From Hymenobacter convexus (GTDB taxonomy: Bacteria > Bacteroidota > Bacteroidia > Cytophagales > Hymenobacteraceae), in the NCBI RefSeq assembly GCF_030580955.1, contig NZ_JAUQON010000003.1, forward strand, positions 607,319 through 671,318: a stretch of 64,000 nucleotides of DNA. Reading direction: 5' to 3'. A model generated the notes under the pieces. That model was given only the letters and a program-made list of their open reading frames with translations. It was not told the DNA's origin and did no database searches. The first letter of the stretch is position 1. Every line of letters begins with the position of its first letter. Below are positions 1 to 8,452 of the stretch, piece after piece. A program made the translations under genes and the position numbers.

Positions 1-193
1 TGCCGCCGAAACCGTATTTCTTCAGCAGTGGGGCCACGTAGGTGGCGTGGCTCACGGCCGCGTCGTCGAAGGTGAGGACGACGAGCTTGTCCGGTATGGC
101 GCGCCGCAGCACCTGCCCCGCCGCGCGCCCGGCCGCGCCCGGCCCCAGCAGGACCAGCCACAAAACCAGACGAAACTTAACCGAAACTGCCAC
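1..193 (-). CDS. Polysaccharide deacetylase (NodB-like), N-terminal part only
   Basis: This is the 5' end of a minus-strand gene that runs off the left edge. From a GTG at 193 the frame reads a hydrophobic signal peptide (about residues 7-22, LVLWLVLLG) and then VVLTFDDAAVSHATYVAPLL. The TFDD motif is the metal-binding first motif of NodB-homology (CE4) polysaccharide deacetylases, which remove N- or O-acetyl groups from chitin oligomers, peptidoglycan or exopolysaccharide outside the inner membrane. The GTG start is inferred because no in-frame ATG lies upstream. The rest of the catalytic domain, including the HxxxH motif, is outside the window, so the substrate cannot be judged. Confidence 0.7.
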   Translation of the reverse strand, partial: MAVSVKFRLVLWLVLLGPGAAGRAAGQVLRRAIPDKLVVLTFDDAAVSHATYVAPLLKKYGFGG

Positions 194-586
194 GGGGCGC
201 GGTGGGAATGGATGAAAGCGCCCGCAAGAACTCGTCGGTGTCAGCCCGAACCTTCCTGTACTCTTCGGTGAGGGCCGCGCAGGCAGTTCCAACCGCTGCA
301 TGCCGTGCCAAAAAGCAGGGGGCTTCGCAACCCTTGCGCGGCAGTGGCGACTTTCAATTCAATTGGGCAAAGCGATGAATGGCCATATCAGTCAGGCAAC
401 CGCGCTGCCGAGTCTCAGCAAGATTCCAGGGCTTATTCGCCTCCGAACAATTGTCCAAATCCGGACAGCATAAGCGCAGAGAAGCTCAGCAAAACAATTC
501 GCATAAATCATTGAATTACAACAAATAATTCTATTGGTACACTCCTTAGACTACCCTACTTCACACACCTTTTTTTCTGCACAAAA
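194..586. other. Intergenic region without a supported gene
   Basis: About 390 bases lie between the divergent deacetylase and TonB receptor genes. The right half (about 470-586) is AT-richer and probably holds the receptor promoter, but no clear TAnnTTTG box was found. A short minus-strand open frame ending at 177 reads plausible protein (EYRKVRADTDEFLRAL) but has no ATG or GTG start, so it is not called as a gene. Confidence 0.5.
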
Positions 587-3181
587 ATGGACACATCTTT
601 TTCAGCACTGCCGATATCAAGTCCGCAGAATACTGCGCCCAGCTTTCACCACAGCGGGATACCCGGCTTCAACGCATGCCCCCGCACTTACCGCCGATTA
701 TTCGGCTGGCATCACCTCGCCACCTTGTTGCTCCTGATGCTGGCGCACCGTGGGCAGGCGCAACAGCGCGGCATCCTGAGCGGCCAGGTGCAAACGGCAG
801 CAGGCGCGCCCATCGAATTTGCCACCGTGACGCTGCACCGCACCACCGATTCGGTGGTGGTGAAATCGGAGTTCAGCGACGAAAAGGGCGTGTTTCGCTT
901 TGAGCAGGCTGTTGCCGGCAAATACCTGGTTTCGGCGGCGCAGGTGGGATTTGTGCGCGGCTGGGTGCCGGTGACGCTGGCGGCTGGCGAAACGCTGACG
1001 CTGCCTCCACTGATGCTGCAAACCAGCACCGCCACGGCCCTGAAAGAAGTAACCGTAGTGGCCAAAAAGCCTACCTACGAGCGTCTGGCCGACCGCACCG
1101 TGGTCAACGTGGAGGGCTCGACGCTGGCCGCCGGCAACACGTCGCTGGACGTGCTGGCCCGCTCGCCGGGCGTGACCGTGGACGCCAACGACAACCTGGC
1201 CCTGCGCGGCCGCCAGGGCCTGTTGGTGCTCATCGACGGCAAGCGCCAGCCGATGACCGGCACCGAGCTGGCCGACTACCTGCGCGCCCTGCCCGCCGAC
1301 CAGCTCAAGAGCATTGAGCTCATCACCAACCCGCCGGCCAAATACGACGCCCAGGGCAGCGCCGGCGTCATCGCCATCAACCTCAAAAAAGACCAGCGCC
1401 TGGGCACCAACGGCACCGCGAATGCCAGCTTCGGCCAGGGCCGCTACGGCAAGTTTGCCACCGGCCTCAGCCTGAACCACCGCACCAAAAAGGCCAATAC
1501 CTTCGGCTCCTACAACTACGCCAACCGCGGAAATTATGGCGCACTGACCATCCATCGGGACTTTTTTACGACGGCAGGCGGCAGCCAAAACTTCATCGGC
1601 AGCACCGACCAAGAGAATTACGGACACGGCATTACGGAGTCGCACAGCTACAAACTGGGGCTTGATTACAACCTCACCGAGCGCACCGTGGTGGGCGCCA
1701 CCGTGAACGGCCTGCAGGCCCGCAACACCCAAAACGGCACCAACTACACCGAGCCGCGCGACGCGCAGGGCCAGCTCTTGCGCCCCTACAACTCGACCAA
1801 CGACCGGGTGGCCACCTTCCCGAATTACGCCGCCAACCTCAACCTGAAACACACCTTCGAGGACAGCCTGGGCAGCCGTGAGCTGACCGCCGATGCCGAC
1901 TACGCCCACTACAGCAGTAGCCGGCAGCAGTATTTCAATACCTACTTTGACCGGGGCACCGAGCTGTTTGACCGCCTGAACGGCGACGTGACCGGCGACC
2001 TCAGCATCCAATCCATCAAGGCCGACTACGCCCGGCCGCTGAGCAAAACCACGCGCATGGAGCTGGGCGGCAAATCCAGTCTGGTGCATTCCGACAACGA
2101 CGTGCTGTTTCTGGTGCCGTTTCAGAACCCCGCTACCCAGGCCCGCGACCTCAACACCCTGGTGCGCGACCCCAACCGCTCGAACCGTTTCCGCTACGAC
2201 GAGAACATCAACGCCGCTTATGTCAACTTCACCCGCACCCTACCGAAGTGGACGCTGCAAGCCGGCCTGCGTGGCGAGCAAACCAAGGCCGAAGGACGGC
2301 AGGACGTTATTCAGGAAGGCGTGGAGCCGGGCTTCAGCCGCAACTACTGGCAGTTGTTTCCGAGCGCGGCGCTCAAGCACACCTTCAGCGAAAACCAGGA
2401 AACCGCCCTGTCGCTCAGCCGCCGCATCGACCGGCCCAGCTACAGCCAGCTCAACCCGTTCCGGGCCTACATCGACGCCACCACCTACGGCGCCGGCAAC
2501 CCCAACCTGCTGCCCCAAACCAGCTACAACGTGGAGCTGACGCACACTTTTCACAAGAAATACAGCGCCGGCCTGAGCTACAGCCACACCACCAACCCCA
2601 TTGTGGGCACGGTGCAGCCCGAAAACGCCACCAGCCGCACGGTGGTAAGCACCTCCCAAAACCTCGACCAACTGCACTACGCGGCCCTCACGCTCACGGC
2701 GCCCGTCGAAATTGCAAAGTGGTGGAGCGTGTACAACAACGCCGTGGCCTACTACAGCCGCTACGTGGGCACGCTGGCCGGCACCACCCTTGGCGCGCGC
2801 AACGCCCGGCCGGCCTTCACGCTGAGCAGCAACAGCACCTTCAGCTTCGGCAAGGGCTGGAGCGCCGAGCTGAACGGCAACTACCAGTCGCGCGAGCTGT
2901 CGTCGTTTTTCAATTCGAGCCCGCTGGGCCAGGTGTCGCTGGGCATCCAGAAAAGCCTGTTCGACCGCAAGGCCTACCTCAAGCTCAACGCCACCGACAT
3001 CTTCTACACCGGCGCCCTGCACGCCGTTTCGACCTACGACAACTACGTGGAGCGCTTCTACCAGCGCGGCGATTTCCGGGTGGTGACGCTGGCCTTTTCC
3101 TACCGTTTCGGCAACGACAAGCTGGCGCCCGCGCGCCGGCGCAGCGGCGGGGCCGAGGACGAGAAGCGCCGCGCGGGCTAA
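587..3181 (+). CDS. TonB-dependent outer-membrane receptor, OMP_b-brl family
   Basis: 864 residues. A hydrophobic export signal lies late, at about residues 42-58 (ATLLLLMLAHRGQAQ), after a roughly 40-residue N-terminal stretch, so the true start may be further in; no other suitable ATG exists. Residues 62-145 form a carboxypeptidase-regulatory-like beta-sandwich (GQVQTAAGAPIEFATVTLHR). A plug domain follows (about 150-260, with LRGRQGLLVLIDGKRQP), then a long beta-barrel rich in aromatic and Asn/Tyr strands. It ends in YRFGND and a charged tail, with no T9SS signal. The family sits in the outer membrane and takes up ligands using TonB energy. Nothing nearby identifies the ligand. It resembles the receptor at 21010-23520. 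Confidence 0.85.
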   Translation: MDTSFSALPISSPQNTAPSFHHSGIPGFNACPRTYRRLFGWHHLATLLLLMLAHRGQAQQRGILSGQVQTAAGAPIEFATVTLHRTTDSVVVKSEFSDEKGVFRFEQAVAGKYLVSAAQVGFVRGWVPVTLAAGETLTLPPLMLQTSTATALKEVTVVAKKPTYERLADRTVVNVEGSTLAAGNTSLDVLARSPGVTVDANDNLALRGRQGLLVLIDGKRQPMTGTELADYLRALPADQLKSIELITNPPAKYDAQGSAGVIAINLKKDQRLGTNGTANASFGQGRYGKFATGLSLNHRTKKANTFGSYNYANRGNYGALTIHRDFFTTAGGSQNFIGSTDQENYGHGITESHSYKLGLDYNLTERTVVGATVNGLQARNTQNGTNYTEPRDAQGQLLRPYNSTNDRVATFPNYAANLNLKHTFEDSLGSRELTADADYAHYSSSRQQYFNTYFDRGTELFDRLNGDVTGDLSIQSIKADYARPLSKTTRMELGGKSSLVHSDNDVLFLVPFQNPATQARDLNTLVRDPNRSNRFRYDENINAAYVNFTRTLPKWTLQAGLRGEQTKAEGRQDVIQEGVEPGFSRNYWQLFPSAALKHTFSENQETALSLSRRIDRPSYSQLNPFRAYIDATTYGAGNPNLLPQTSYNVELTHTFHKKYSAGLSYSHTTNPIVGTVQPENATSRTVVSTSQNLDQLHYAALTLTAPVEIAKWWSVYNNAVAYYSRYVGTLAGTTLGARNARPAFTLSSNSTFSFGKGWSAELNGNYQSRELSSFFNSSPLGQVSLGIQKSLFDRKAYLKLNATDIFYTGALHAVSTYDNYVERFYQRGDFRVVTLAFSYRFGNDKLAPARRRSGGAEDEKRRAG

Positions 3182-3242
3182 GCGGCCGGGCGGGCAACTG
3201 CTCGTTTTCGTCGCGAGTAAAGCGCGCCGGGAGCCCAGCCGG

Positions 3243-4043
3243 TCAGGCCGCCGGGTTGTCCAAGTCGATGCGCGTTTGGGTGCCCTGGCTGGGCGATGAG
3301 TGCTGCACCAGGCGCGCGTTGAGCATCTCCACCCGCACGGCAATGCTGCTCAGGCCCACACCGGTGCCAGCGGCCTGGGGGCCGTTGGGCTGGAAGCCGC
3401 GCCCGTCGTCCTCCACGGCCAGCGTGAGCACGGCCTCGTGCTGCCACAGCCGCACCCCGAGGCGCGTAGCGCCGTGGGCATGCTTCAGGCTGTTGTAAAC
3501 CAGCTCCTGGCAAATGCGGTAGAGGGCCAGTTCCTGCGCCAAGGGCAGCGGCAGCGGGTAGTGGGCCTCAAACGCTACTTCCAGCGTTTCGGTCTGGCGG
3601 CTCAGGTCGGCCAGGTAGCGCAGGGCGTGCACCAGGCCCACGCGGGCCAGCATGGCCGGGTAGAGGCTGTGCGACACCGTGCGCACTTCCTCCACGGCCG
3701 AGCCCAGCACCTCGCGGGCCAGGCCCAGCAGAGCGGGCGCGTCGGGGTCGTGCGGGTCGGGCGTGAGGCGGTCGACGAGCATTTTGGCCATGGCGATGGA
3801 CGAGGCCACATCGTCGTGCAGGTCGCGGCCGATGCGCTCACGCTCGGCCTCCTGGGCGGCAATGATGGCGGCCAGCAGGGCGTTCTGGTGCGCGGCTTCG
3901 GTGCCGCGCTCGTGCAGTTGCTGCCGAAACAACCGCCGCTGGTACGTGACCACAAACCACACAAAGGCCCCGGCCAATAGCAATATCAGTCCAATGCCCC
4001 CCAGCAGCAGCGGAATAAAGGTTACTTCTGCGGGCGCATCCAT
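3243..4043 (-). CDS. Sensor histidine kinase, HisKA_3 (NarL/LytS-like) type
   Basis: 266 residues. One N-terminal transmembrane helix (about 10-30, LLLGGIGLILLLAGAFVWFVV) is followed by a coiled linker, then the HisKA_3 dimerisation helix EAERERIGRDLHDD with the phospho-accepting His. The HATPase domain shows ELVYNSLKHAHG (N box) and VEDDGRGFQPNG (G box). A longer open frame extends upstream to 4787, but its first 248 residues are the wrong frame of the upstream membrane protein. The ATG at 4043 lies inside the last codons of that gene (22-base overlap), which suggests translational coupling. No response regulator is adjacent, so the partner is unknown. Confidence 0.85.
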   Translation of the reverse strand: MDAPAEVTFIPLLLGGIGLILLLAGAFVWFVVTYQRRLFRQQLHERGTEAAHQNALLAAIIAAQEAERERIGRDLHDDVASSIAMAKMLVDRLTPDPHDPDAPALLGLAREVLGSAVEEVRTVSHSLYPAMLARVGLVHALRYLADLSRQTETLEVAFEAHYPLPLPLAQELALYRICQELVYNSLKHAHGATRLGVRLWQHEAVLTLAVEDDGRGFQPNGPQAAGTGVGLSSIAVRVEMLNARLVQHSSPSQGTQTRIDLDNPAA

Positions 4044-4675
4044 AGGGCTCGGAAGTAGCAGAGGTACAGCACGGTGATGAGCAGCGCATGCAAGGCCCAC
4101 ACCCACTGGTTCAATGCCAGGGAGTAGTGTTCCAGCATATAGTTGCCAAACAGGGCTATCAGTAGCTTGCCCAAGGAAAATTGCAGCAGGCCCGTCGACA
4201 CCCAGAACATGGGGTCCCGGTCCAGACGCGGCACCTGCAGCTCGTTCAGCAGCTTGCGAAAATACAGCCCCGCCAACAGAAGTAGCAACAGGCTTTCGAG
4301 CACGAGCACTCCGGTGCTGAACCGGGCCCGCGGCACCACGAGGCTGCTCAGGCCGGCATACAGCACAAAAGCGCCCACCCACCACGGCCGCCACCGCGCA
4401 AAGCGGGCCGAGCCCAACGCCCAGGCATACACCAGCGACAATAGCCACAGCTCCCCGGCCGAGTCGAACGGAATAAGCCACAGGTTGGAAACGTGGCCGT
4501 GCATGAAAATGGATGCCGTTTCCATCAGCAAGCCAAACCAGGCCAGTCCCACCAGATAGCGCAGCCCTCGAGGCAGCTCCGCAAAGCGCAGCAGGCCCAG
4601 CAAACCAGTCAGCAGCAGCACTACCCGCGAGAGGTCGCCCATCGAAACCAACCAGGAACTGGCAGTAAATGTCAT
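4022..4675 (-). CDS. Polytopic membrane protein paired with histidine kinase
   Basis: 217 residues with about six or seven hydrophobic helices (for example VVLLLTGLLGLL, YLVGLAWFGLL, LVLESLLLLLLAGLYF, ALHALLITVLYLCYF). No catalytic motif was recognised. Its 3' end overlaps the start of the histidine kinase by 22 bases, so the two proteins are very probably made together. The pair may work as a split sensor, with this protein sensing in the inner membrane and the kinase transmitting; that is inference from context. An alternative upstream start at 4708 exists. The ATG at 4675 was chosen because it directly precedes the first hydrophobic segment. Confidence 0.75.
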   Translation of the reverse strand: MTFTASSWLVSMGDLSRVVLLLTGLLGLLRFAELPRGLRYLVGLAWFGLLMETASIFMHGHVSNLWLIPFDSAGELWLLSLVYAWALGSARFARWRPWWVGAFVLYAGLSSLVVPRARFSTGVLVLESLLLLLLAGLYFRKLLNELQVPRLDRDPMFWVSTGLLQFSLGKLLIALFGNYMLEHYSLALNQWVWALHALLITVLYLCYFRALWMRPQK

Positions 4676-4748
4676 AGGATGGTGCACGGGCGAGGTAGTG
4701 GATAGCACAACAACCGGGAGGCCCCATCCGGTTTGACCGCGCCAACAT

Positions 4749-4756
4749 CAAAACTA
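4749..4756 (-). promoter_or_regulatory. Promoter -7 box (TAGTTTTG)
   Basis: An exact match to the Bacteroidota -7 consensus TAnnTTTG lies 74 bases upstream of the membrane-protein start at 4675, in the right orientation. No good -33 TTG was found at the usual spacing. Confidence 0.45.
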
Positions 4757-5055
4757 ATCCTCCCCGCCTCACCTTGGCGCTTTCCAACTATTATTCCGAT
4801 AATTCCAAGACGTATCAACTTCTTCTATTTATCATAAAATCAAATAGATAACGCCATAAATGTTAAGCAGCAGGCTTGCTGATTGCAGCGCTTACATTAA
4901 TCAAATCAATTATTCTTATCATCAACCAGCCGACAGCGCATCGATGATTGCGCAAAATCTTTCGGATAGCCTGCGTGTTACGGTCACCGACCGATGCTGG
5001 CGGCCTTTTGCCGGCTTCCCATCCCCCTTTCACTCTTGCGTCTATTGCCGGTTGT
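4757..5055. other. AT-rich divergent intergenic region
   Basis: This gap separates the kinase pair (minus) from the DUF4174 gene (plus). The part from about 4785 to 4945 is clearly richer in A and T than its surroundings, as expected for promoters. No gene, repeat or RNA was recognised. Open frames that start here read out of frame with the DUF4174 gene or carry on into it without a plausible N-terminus. Confidence 0.5.
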
Positions 5056-5502
5056 ATGAAACGCTTCGCCTTTCTGCTGCTATCAGCCACGGTCGCCTTG
5101 CTCGTTCTGCGTGCCCCGCTCCGCGCTCAAATACCCAAGCCCTTGAGCCTGGAAAAGACCCTGCGCGAAAACCAGTGGAAAAAGCGCGTGCTGTTGATTG
5201 CCGCTCCCAACGCTGCGCACGCCGATTTCCAGTACCAAAAGGCGCTTTTAGCAACTGAGGAAGCGGGACTGGCGGCGCGCGACTTTCTGGTGCTGCCGGT
5301 GCTCTACGACCAGCTTTCGGCGGCTGACAAACAGTTTCTCCGGCGGGAAATCGGGCTCACCCCGCCTGCTTTCGCCGCCGTGCTCATCGGCAAGGACGGC
5401 GGGGTGAAGGAGAAAAGCAGCCGGCCAATAAAGCCCGCCGCCTTGTTCGGCATTGTGGACAGGATGCCCATGCGCCGCGAGGAAATGCGGCGAGCGAAGT
5501 AA
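5056..5502 (+). CDS. DUF4174 domain secreted protein
   Basis: 148 residues. The ATG at 5056 starts a clear signal peptide (MKRFAFLLLSATVALLVLRAPLRAQ). A longer in-frame start at 4948 would place 36 unlikely residues before it. The mature part (KRVLLIAAPNAAHADFQYQKAL ... FAAVLIGKDGGVKEKSSRP) matches the thioredoxin-like DUF4174 family, which is exported and has no assigned reaction. No CxxC is visible, so thiol redox activity is unlikely. It is a single gene followed by a strong hairpin. Confidence 0.75.
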   Translation: MKRFAFLLLSATVALLVLRAPLRAQIPKPLSLEKTLRENQWKKRVLLIAAPNAAHADFQYQKALLATEEAGLAARDFLVLPVLYDQLSAADKQFLRREIGLTPPAFAAVLIGKDGGVKEKSSRPIKPAALFGIVDRMPMRREEMRRAK

Positions 5503-5503
5503 C

Positions 5504-5557
5504 CGTAGAAATAGCTGTCATTGCTTCGCTGCGCTCGCAATGACAGCTATTTCTACG
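5504..5557. terminator. Perfect hairpin between convergent genes
   Basis: Two 21-base arms (5504-5524 and 5537-5557) are exact reverse complements around a 12-base loop. The element lies between the convergent ends of the DUF4174 and DUF294 genes. It probably ends or protects transcripts from both sides, although no long T-run follows. The loop TTCGCTGCGCTC is the same kind of sequence as in the long dispersed palindromes of this window. Confidence 0.6.
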
Positions 5558-5567
5558 CGACAGTCGC

Positions 5568-7481
5568 CTACCCCAACGACTTCGTGAAGCCCACCTTAAT
5601 CTTGAGCTGAAAATCGGCGATGACCTTGAAGATTTCCTTCAGGGTCACCTGCTCCACTTTGGTCAGGCTTTTGGGGTCGAGGTAATTATCGGGCGCCACG
5701 TTGTCGCTGATGATTTGGGCAGCCTGCTTTTTCAGGCGCACGCCCATCAGGTAATAATAGGACTGCAGCAGTTCCTGGGCTTCTCGCTCGGTGAAGACGC
5801 CGGCGGCGCGCAGGGCCTCCAGCCGCTCACCGGTGTTGGTGGCGAAAATGCGGTGCTTGAGGGCGTACATGCGCACCAGGTCCACGATGGGCGACATGGT
5901 GCGCTTGAGGTTGAATACCTGCTGGTCGCCGTGGGCGAAGGTGCGGATGTTGCGGAAAAACGTGAGCGGCGGCTCGTATTGCAGCGCGTTCACGGCCATG
6001 TAGTGGAAAAACCGCTCGCGCGGCTTCTGCAGCTCGGCATCGAGGAAGGTGTGCAGCTCGTCCATGATTTCGGCGTCGCCATAAATGTAGCGGCAGTCGA
6101 AGGAGGCGGCGAACTGCATGCCGGCTTCGGGGTTGGCTTCGGTCATCCACTCCACGTAGTTGCGCTTCCAGTGCGAGAGCGAGTGCGTCCACTTCGGATT
6201 TTTGGCCATGAAGCCGCCCTCGCAGTAGCTGAAGCCAATTTCGTTGAGCTGGTCGCTCACCATTTCGGCAAATTTCAGGAAGTAGGCCCGCACCAGTTCA
6301 CGTTGCTCGTTCGCCTTGTCTTCGTAAATAATGGCGTTGTCCTGGTCCGTGAGCAGGGTTTGCTCCTTGCGGCCCTCACTGCCCAGCACCATGTACACGA
6401 ACCGGGCGGGCGGCGGCCCCAGCTCGGCAATGGCGCCCTCAATGAGCTTGAGGGCAATGGTATCGGACACGGTGGTGATAACCTGGTTCACGATTTCGGG
6501 CTTCACGCCGCGGTTCAGGAGCTGGTACACCATTTCCGGGACTTGCTCCCAGCGGCGCTTCAGCTCGGGCACGGCCTGGGCCTGCTTCACGCTCTGAATG
6601 AAGATGAACGGCGACTGGGCCTGGTCGTCGGTCAGCAGCTTGTTGCGGCTCAGGAAGCCCACGTATTCGCCGTCGGTTTCGACCAACAAATAGCGCGTCT
6701 TGGTCCGGAACATCAGCAGAATGGCCTCGTGTACAAACGCCCGCGAGCTGATGCTGACCACCGGCGCGTCCAGAATGGTTTCGACGGGCAAATGAGCATC
6801 GGCCAGGCCGGCCACCACCTTGTCGCGCAACGTGATGTCCGTCACGTAGCCGATGATTTGGCCGTCCACGTCGGCATCGGTGATGAAGTAGCAGCTGGTG
6901 CGGGCCTCGGCCATGCGGCGCGCCACTTCGTGAATGGGCGTGTAGGCGGCGCACAGCACCATGGGGCGCAATTCCAGCGTCTCGATGCGGCGCGAAAACA
7001 GCTGGTCCGACGCCAGGTAGCTCTGGCCGGCGCTGGTGAGAGGCCGCACAAAGTGGGCGTACTCCTCGTTGAGCATGCGCTGGCCGTAGCGCGCAGTGAA
7101 GAAGTGAAAGAAGCCTTCGTAGCCCTGACACAAGGCCAGAAACTCGCGCCGGTGCAGGAAGTACACGCGGGTATTTTTCTTGGCCACCACCGTGCGGAGC
7201 GACTTTTTCCGGTTCAGCAGCAGCGACACGCCGCCGTAGCAGTCGCCCGGCCGGCTGTATTCAACCACGCGCCGGTTCTGCTGGCTGTCGTAGAAAAACG
7301 TTTCGTATTCGCCCTCCACCAGAATGTCGAGCCCGCGCAGCTTCGTCTCGTCCTGAAAGTAAATGACGCCCTCGCGGGGGTGCTGCACCTCCTGCAGGCT
7401 CGCCGCCACTTCGGCCAGCACGTCCTCGGGCAGCAAGTCGAAGGGCTTGACGGTGCGGAGGAAATCGAGTTTATCGGGCAT
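5568..7481 (-). CDS. Cyclic-nucleotide-binding / CBS / DUF294 nucleotidyltransferase-like protein
   Basis: 637 residues in four parts. A cyclic-nucleotide-binding domain (about 10-125) is followed by two CBS motifs (about 165-290). A nucleotidyltransferase-like DUF294 domain (about 330-460) carries LGSEGRKEQTLLTDQDNAII, which is the GS...DxD signature of the GlnD-like fold. A C-terminal DUF294_C helical domain (about 480-630) follows. Proteins of this type are thought to be signal-responsive nucleotidyltransferases, but their substrate is not established. The next gene downstream of it in other bacteria is often a DnaQ-like exonuclease; here such a gene lies just upstream on the same strand. 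Confidence 0.88.
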   Translation of the reverse strand: MPDKLDFLRTVKPFDLLPEDVLAEVAASLQEVQHPREGVIYFQDETKLRGLDILVEGEYETFFYDSQQNRRVVEYSRPGDCYGGVSLLLNRKKSLRTVVAKKNTRVYFLHRREFLALCQGYEGFFHFFTARYGQRMLNEEYAHFVRPLTSAGQSYLASDQLFSRRIETLELRPMVLCAAYTPIHEVARRMAEARTSCYFITDADVDGQIIGYVTDITLRDKVVAGLADAHLPVETILDAPVVSISSRAFVHEAILLMFRTKTRYLLVETDGEYVGFLSRNKLLTDDQAQSPFIFIQSVKQAQAVPELKRRWEQVPEMVYQLLNRGVKPEIVNQVITTVSDTIALKLIEGAIAELGPPPARFVYMVLGSEGRKEQTLLTDQDNAIIYEDKANEQRELVRAYFLKFAEMVSDQLNEIGFSYCEGGFMAKNPKWTHSLSHWKRNYVEWMTEANPEAGMQFAASFDCRYIYGDAEIMDELHTFLDAELQKPRERFFHYMAVNALQYEPPLTFFRNIRTFAHGDQQVFNLKRTMSPIVDLVRMYALKHRIFATNTGERLEALRAAGVFTEREAQELLQSYYYLMGVRLKKQAAQIISDNVAPDNYLDPKSLTKVEQVTLKEIFKVIADFQLKIKVGFTKSLG

Positions 7482-7507
7482 ATCAGGGGTAGCGTTAGAA
7501 TTTATAG

Positions 7508-7605
7508 AACGTCATGCAGAGCGCAGCGAAGCATCTGTACCGCTTCGTTGAATAATACTGATTACTAGCGCGGTAAAGATGCTGCGCTGCGCTCTGCATG
7601 ACGTT
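7508..7605. repeat. Long dispersed palindrome, copy 1
   Basis: Left arm starts AACGTCATGCAGAGCGCAGC and the right arm is its near-perfect reverse complement ending GACGTT, with an AT-rich loop. It sits between the exonuclease and the DUF294 gene, both on the minus strand. Confidence 0.85.
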
Positions 7606-7636
7606 TTCTCTTAAGTTTAGTACAGTTCCTACCATC

Positions 7637-8395
7637 CTACGAAATCAACCAGAAGGCCAGCACCAGCAGCGCCAGCGTCGCCAGTAGCAGCCACGGCGCC
7701 ACGCCAATGCGCAGCCGCTTGCGCCGCAAGGGCTGCACCGGGCGCTCCGGCGGCACGGTCACGGGCGTTTGCTTGGCAATGGTTTCGTCGGTGATGAGGC
7801 CCTGGCGGCGCATTTCGAAGTAGCAGCGGGCGGTGGCGCGCACGTCCACCAGGGCGTCGTGGGCGTGGAGCAGCGGCTCGTGAAACAGGCGCTCGTACAG
7901 CTCACCCAGGCGCAGGAAACCCTGCGTGGGGTGGCGCACCAGCGGCCCGGTGGCCCGCATGGTGCAGAAGGTGGGCAGGTCGGCCAGCACGTTTTTCAGG
8001 CCGGCGCGGTGGAAGCCCACCCCCACCATGTGGAAATCGAGCTGCATGAAATGGGCCACCACCAGCGGCCGGTAGTGCTGCAGGTCGCGGTGCAGGCGCT
8101 GCATCACGGCGTGGCGGGGCCGGCCGTTGGCGCGCAGGAAGTCCACCGTCAGGCCGTGCACGCGGCCCGACTCGGGGCTCATGTCGTAGTCGCTGGGCTG
8201 GATGTAGTGGTTTTCGGCCTTGATTTCGCGGCCGTCGGGCGTGCAGATTATCCAGGCCAGCTGCACGATGTGCGGCCAGCTTTTGCGGCTGGCGTAGGGC
8301 TTCGTCCAGTCGCGCGGGATGCCCGAGGTTTCGGTATCGACGAACAGCAGGTAGTCCGAGAGGTGAGCCGTGCGAGGTGAGATGGGAGAATGCAT
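7637..8395 (-). CDS. DnaQ-like 3'-5' exonuclease with C-terminal membrane anchor
   Basis: 252 residues. The DEDDh exonuclease motifs are present: LLFVDTETSG (D20, E22), VVAHFMQLDFHMV (Asp of motif II) and HAHDALVDVRAT (HxxxxD of motif III). The family removes nucleotides from 3' ends of DNA or RNA. The last 20 or so residues (WLLLATLALLVLAFWLIS) form one transmembrane helix after a basic stretch (RRKRLRIG), so the enzyme is probably tail-anchored in the membrane, which is unusual for this family. The ATG at 8395 was chosen over 8428 because the conserved core starts soon after. It is followed by the DUF294 gene in the same direction. Confidence 0.8.
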   Translation of the reverse strand: MHSPISPRTAHLSDYLLFVDTETSGIPRDWTKPYASRKSWPHIVQLAWIICTPDGREIKAENHYIQPSDYDMSPESGRVHGLTVDFLRANGRPRHAVMQRLHRDLQHYRPLVVAHFMQLDFHMVGVGFHRAGLKNVLADLPTFCTMRATGPLVRHPTQGFLRLGELYERLFHEPLLHAHDALVDVRATARCYFEMRRQGLITDETIAKQTPVTVPPERPVQPLRRKRLRIGVAPWLLLATLALLVLAFWLIS

Positions 8396-8452
8396 GGCGT
8401 CTTCTACCTCTCTATTCCCATGTCGCATGTCTCCCTACTCATGTCCCGTGTC

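Noticed and set aside
177..360. Minus-strand open frame with protein-like end (EYRKVRADTDEFLRAL)
   Set aside because: There is no ATG or GTG start, only about 50 codons, and its end overlaps the deacetylase start.
698..2089. Long minus-strand open frames opposite the TonB receptor, and similar ones opposite most large genes
   Set aside because: They are shadows of high-GC codon use, low in complexity (Ala/Gly/His/Val-rich), with no recognisable domain.
4044..4787. N-terminal extension of the histidine kinase frame
   Set aside because: It is the wrong frame of the upstream membrane-protein gene, and it reads Gly/Ala-rich sequence without helices.
7508..7605. Palindromic repeats considered as CRISPR or IS ends
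   Set aside because: Copies are spread singly over 55 kb with no regular spacers, no cas genes and no transposase between them.
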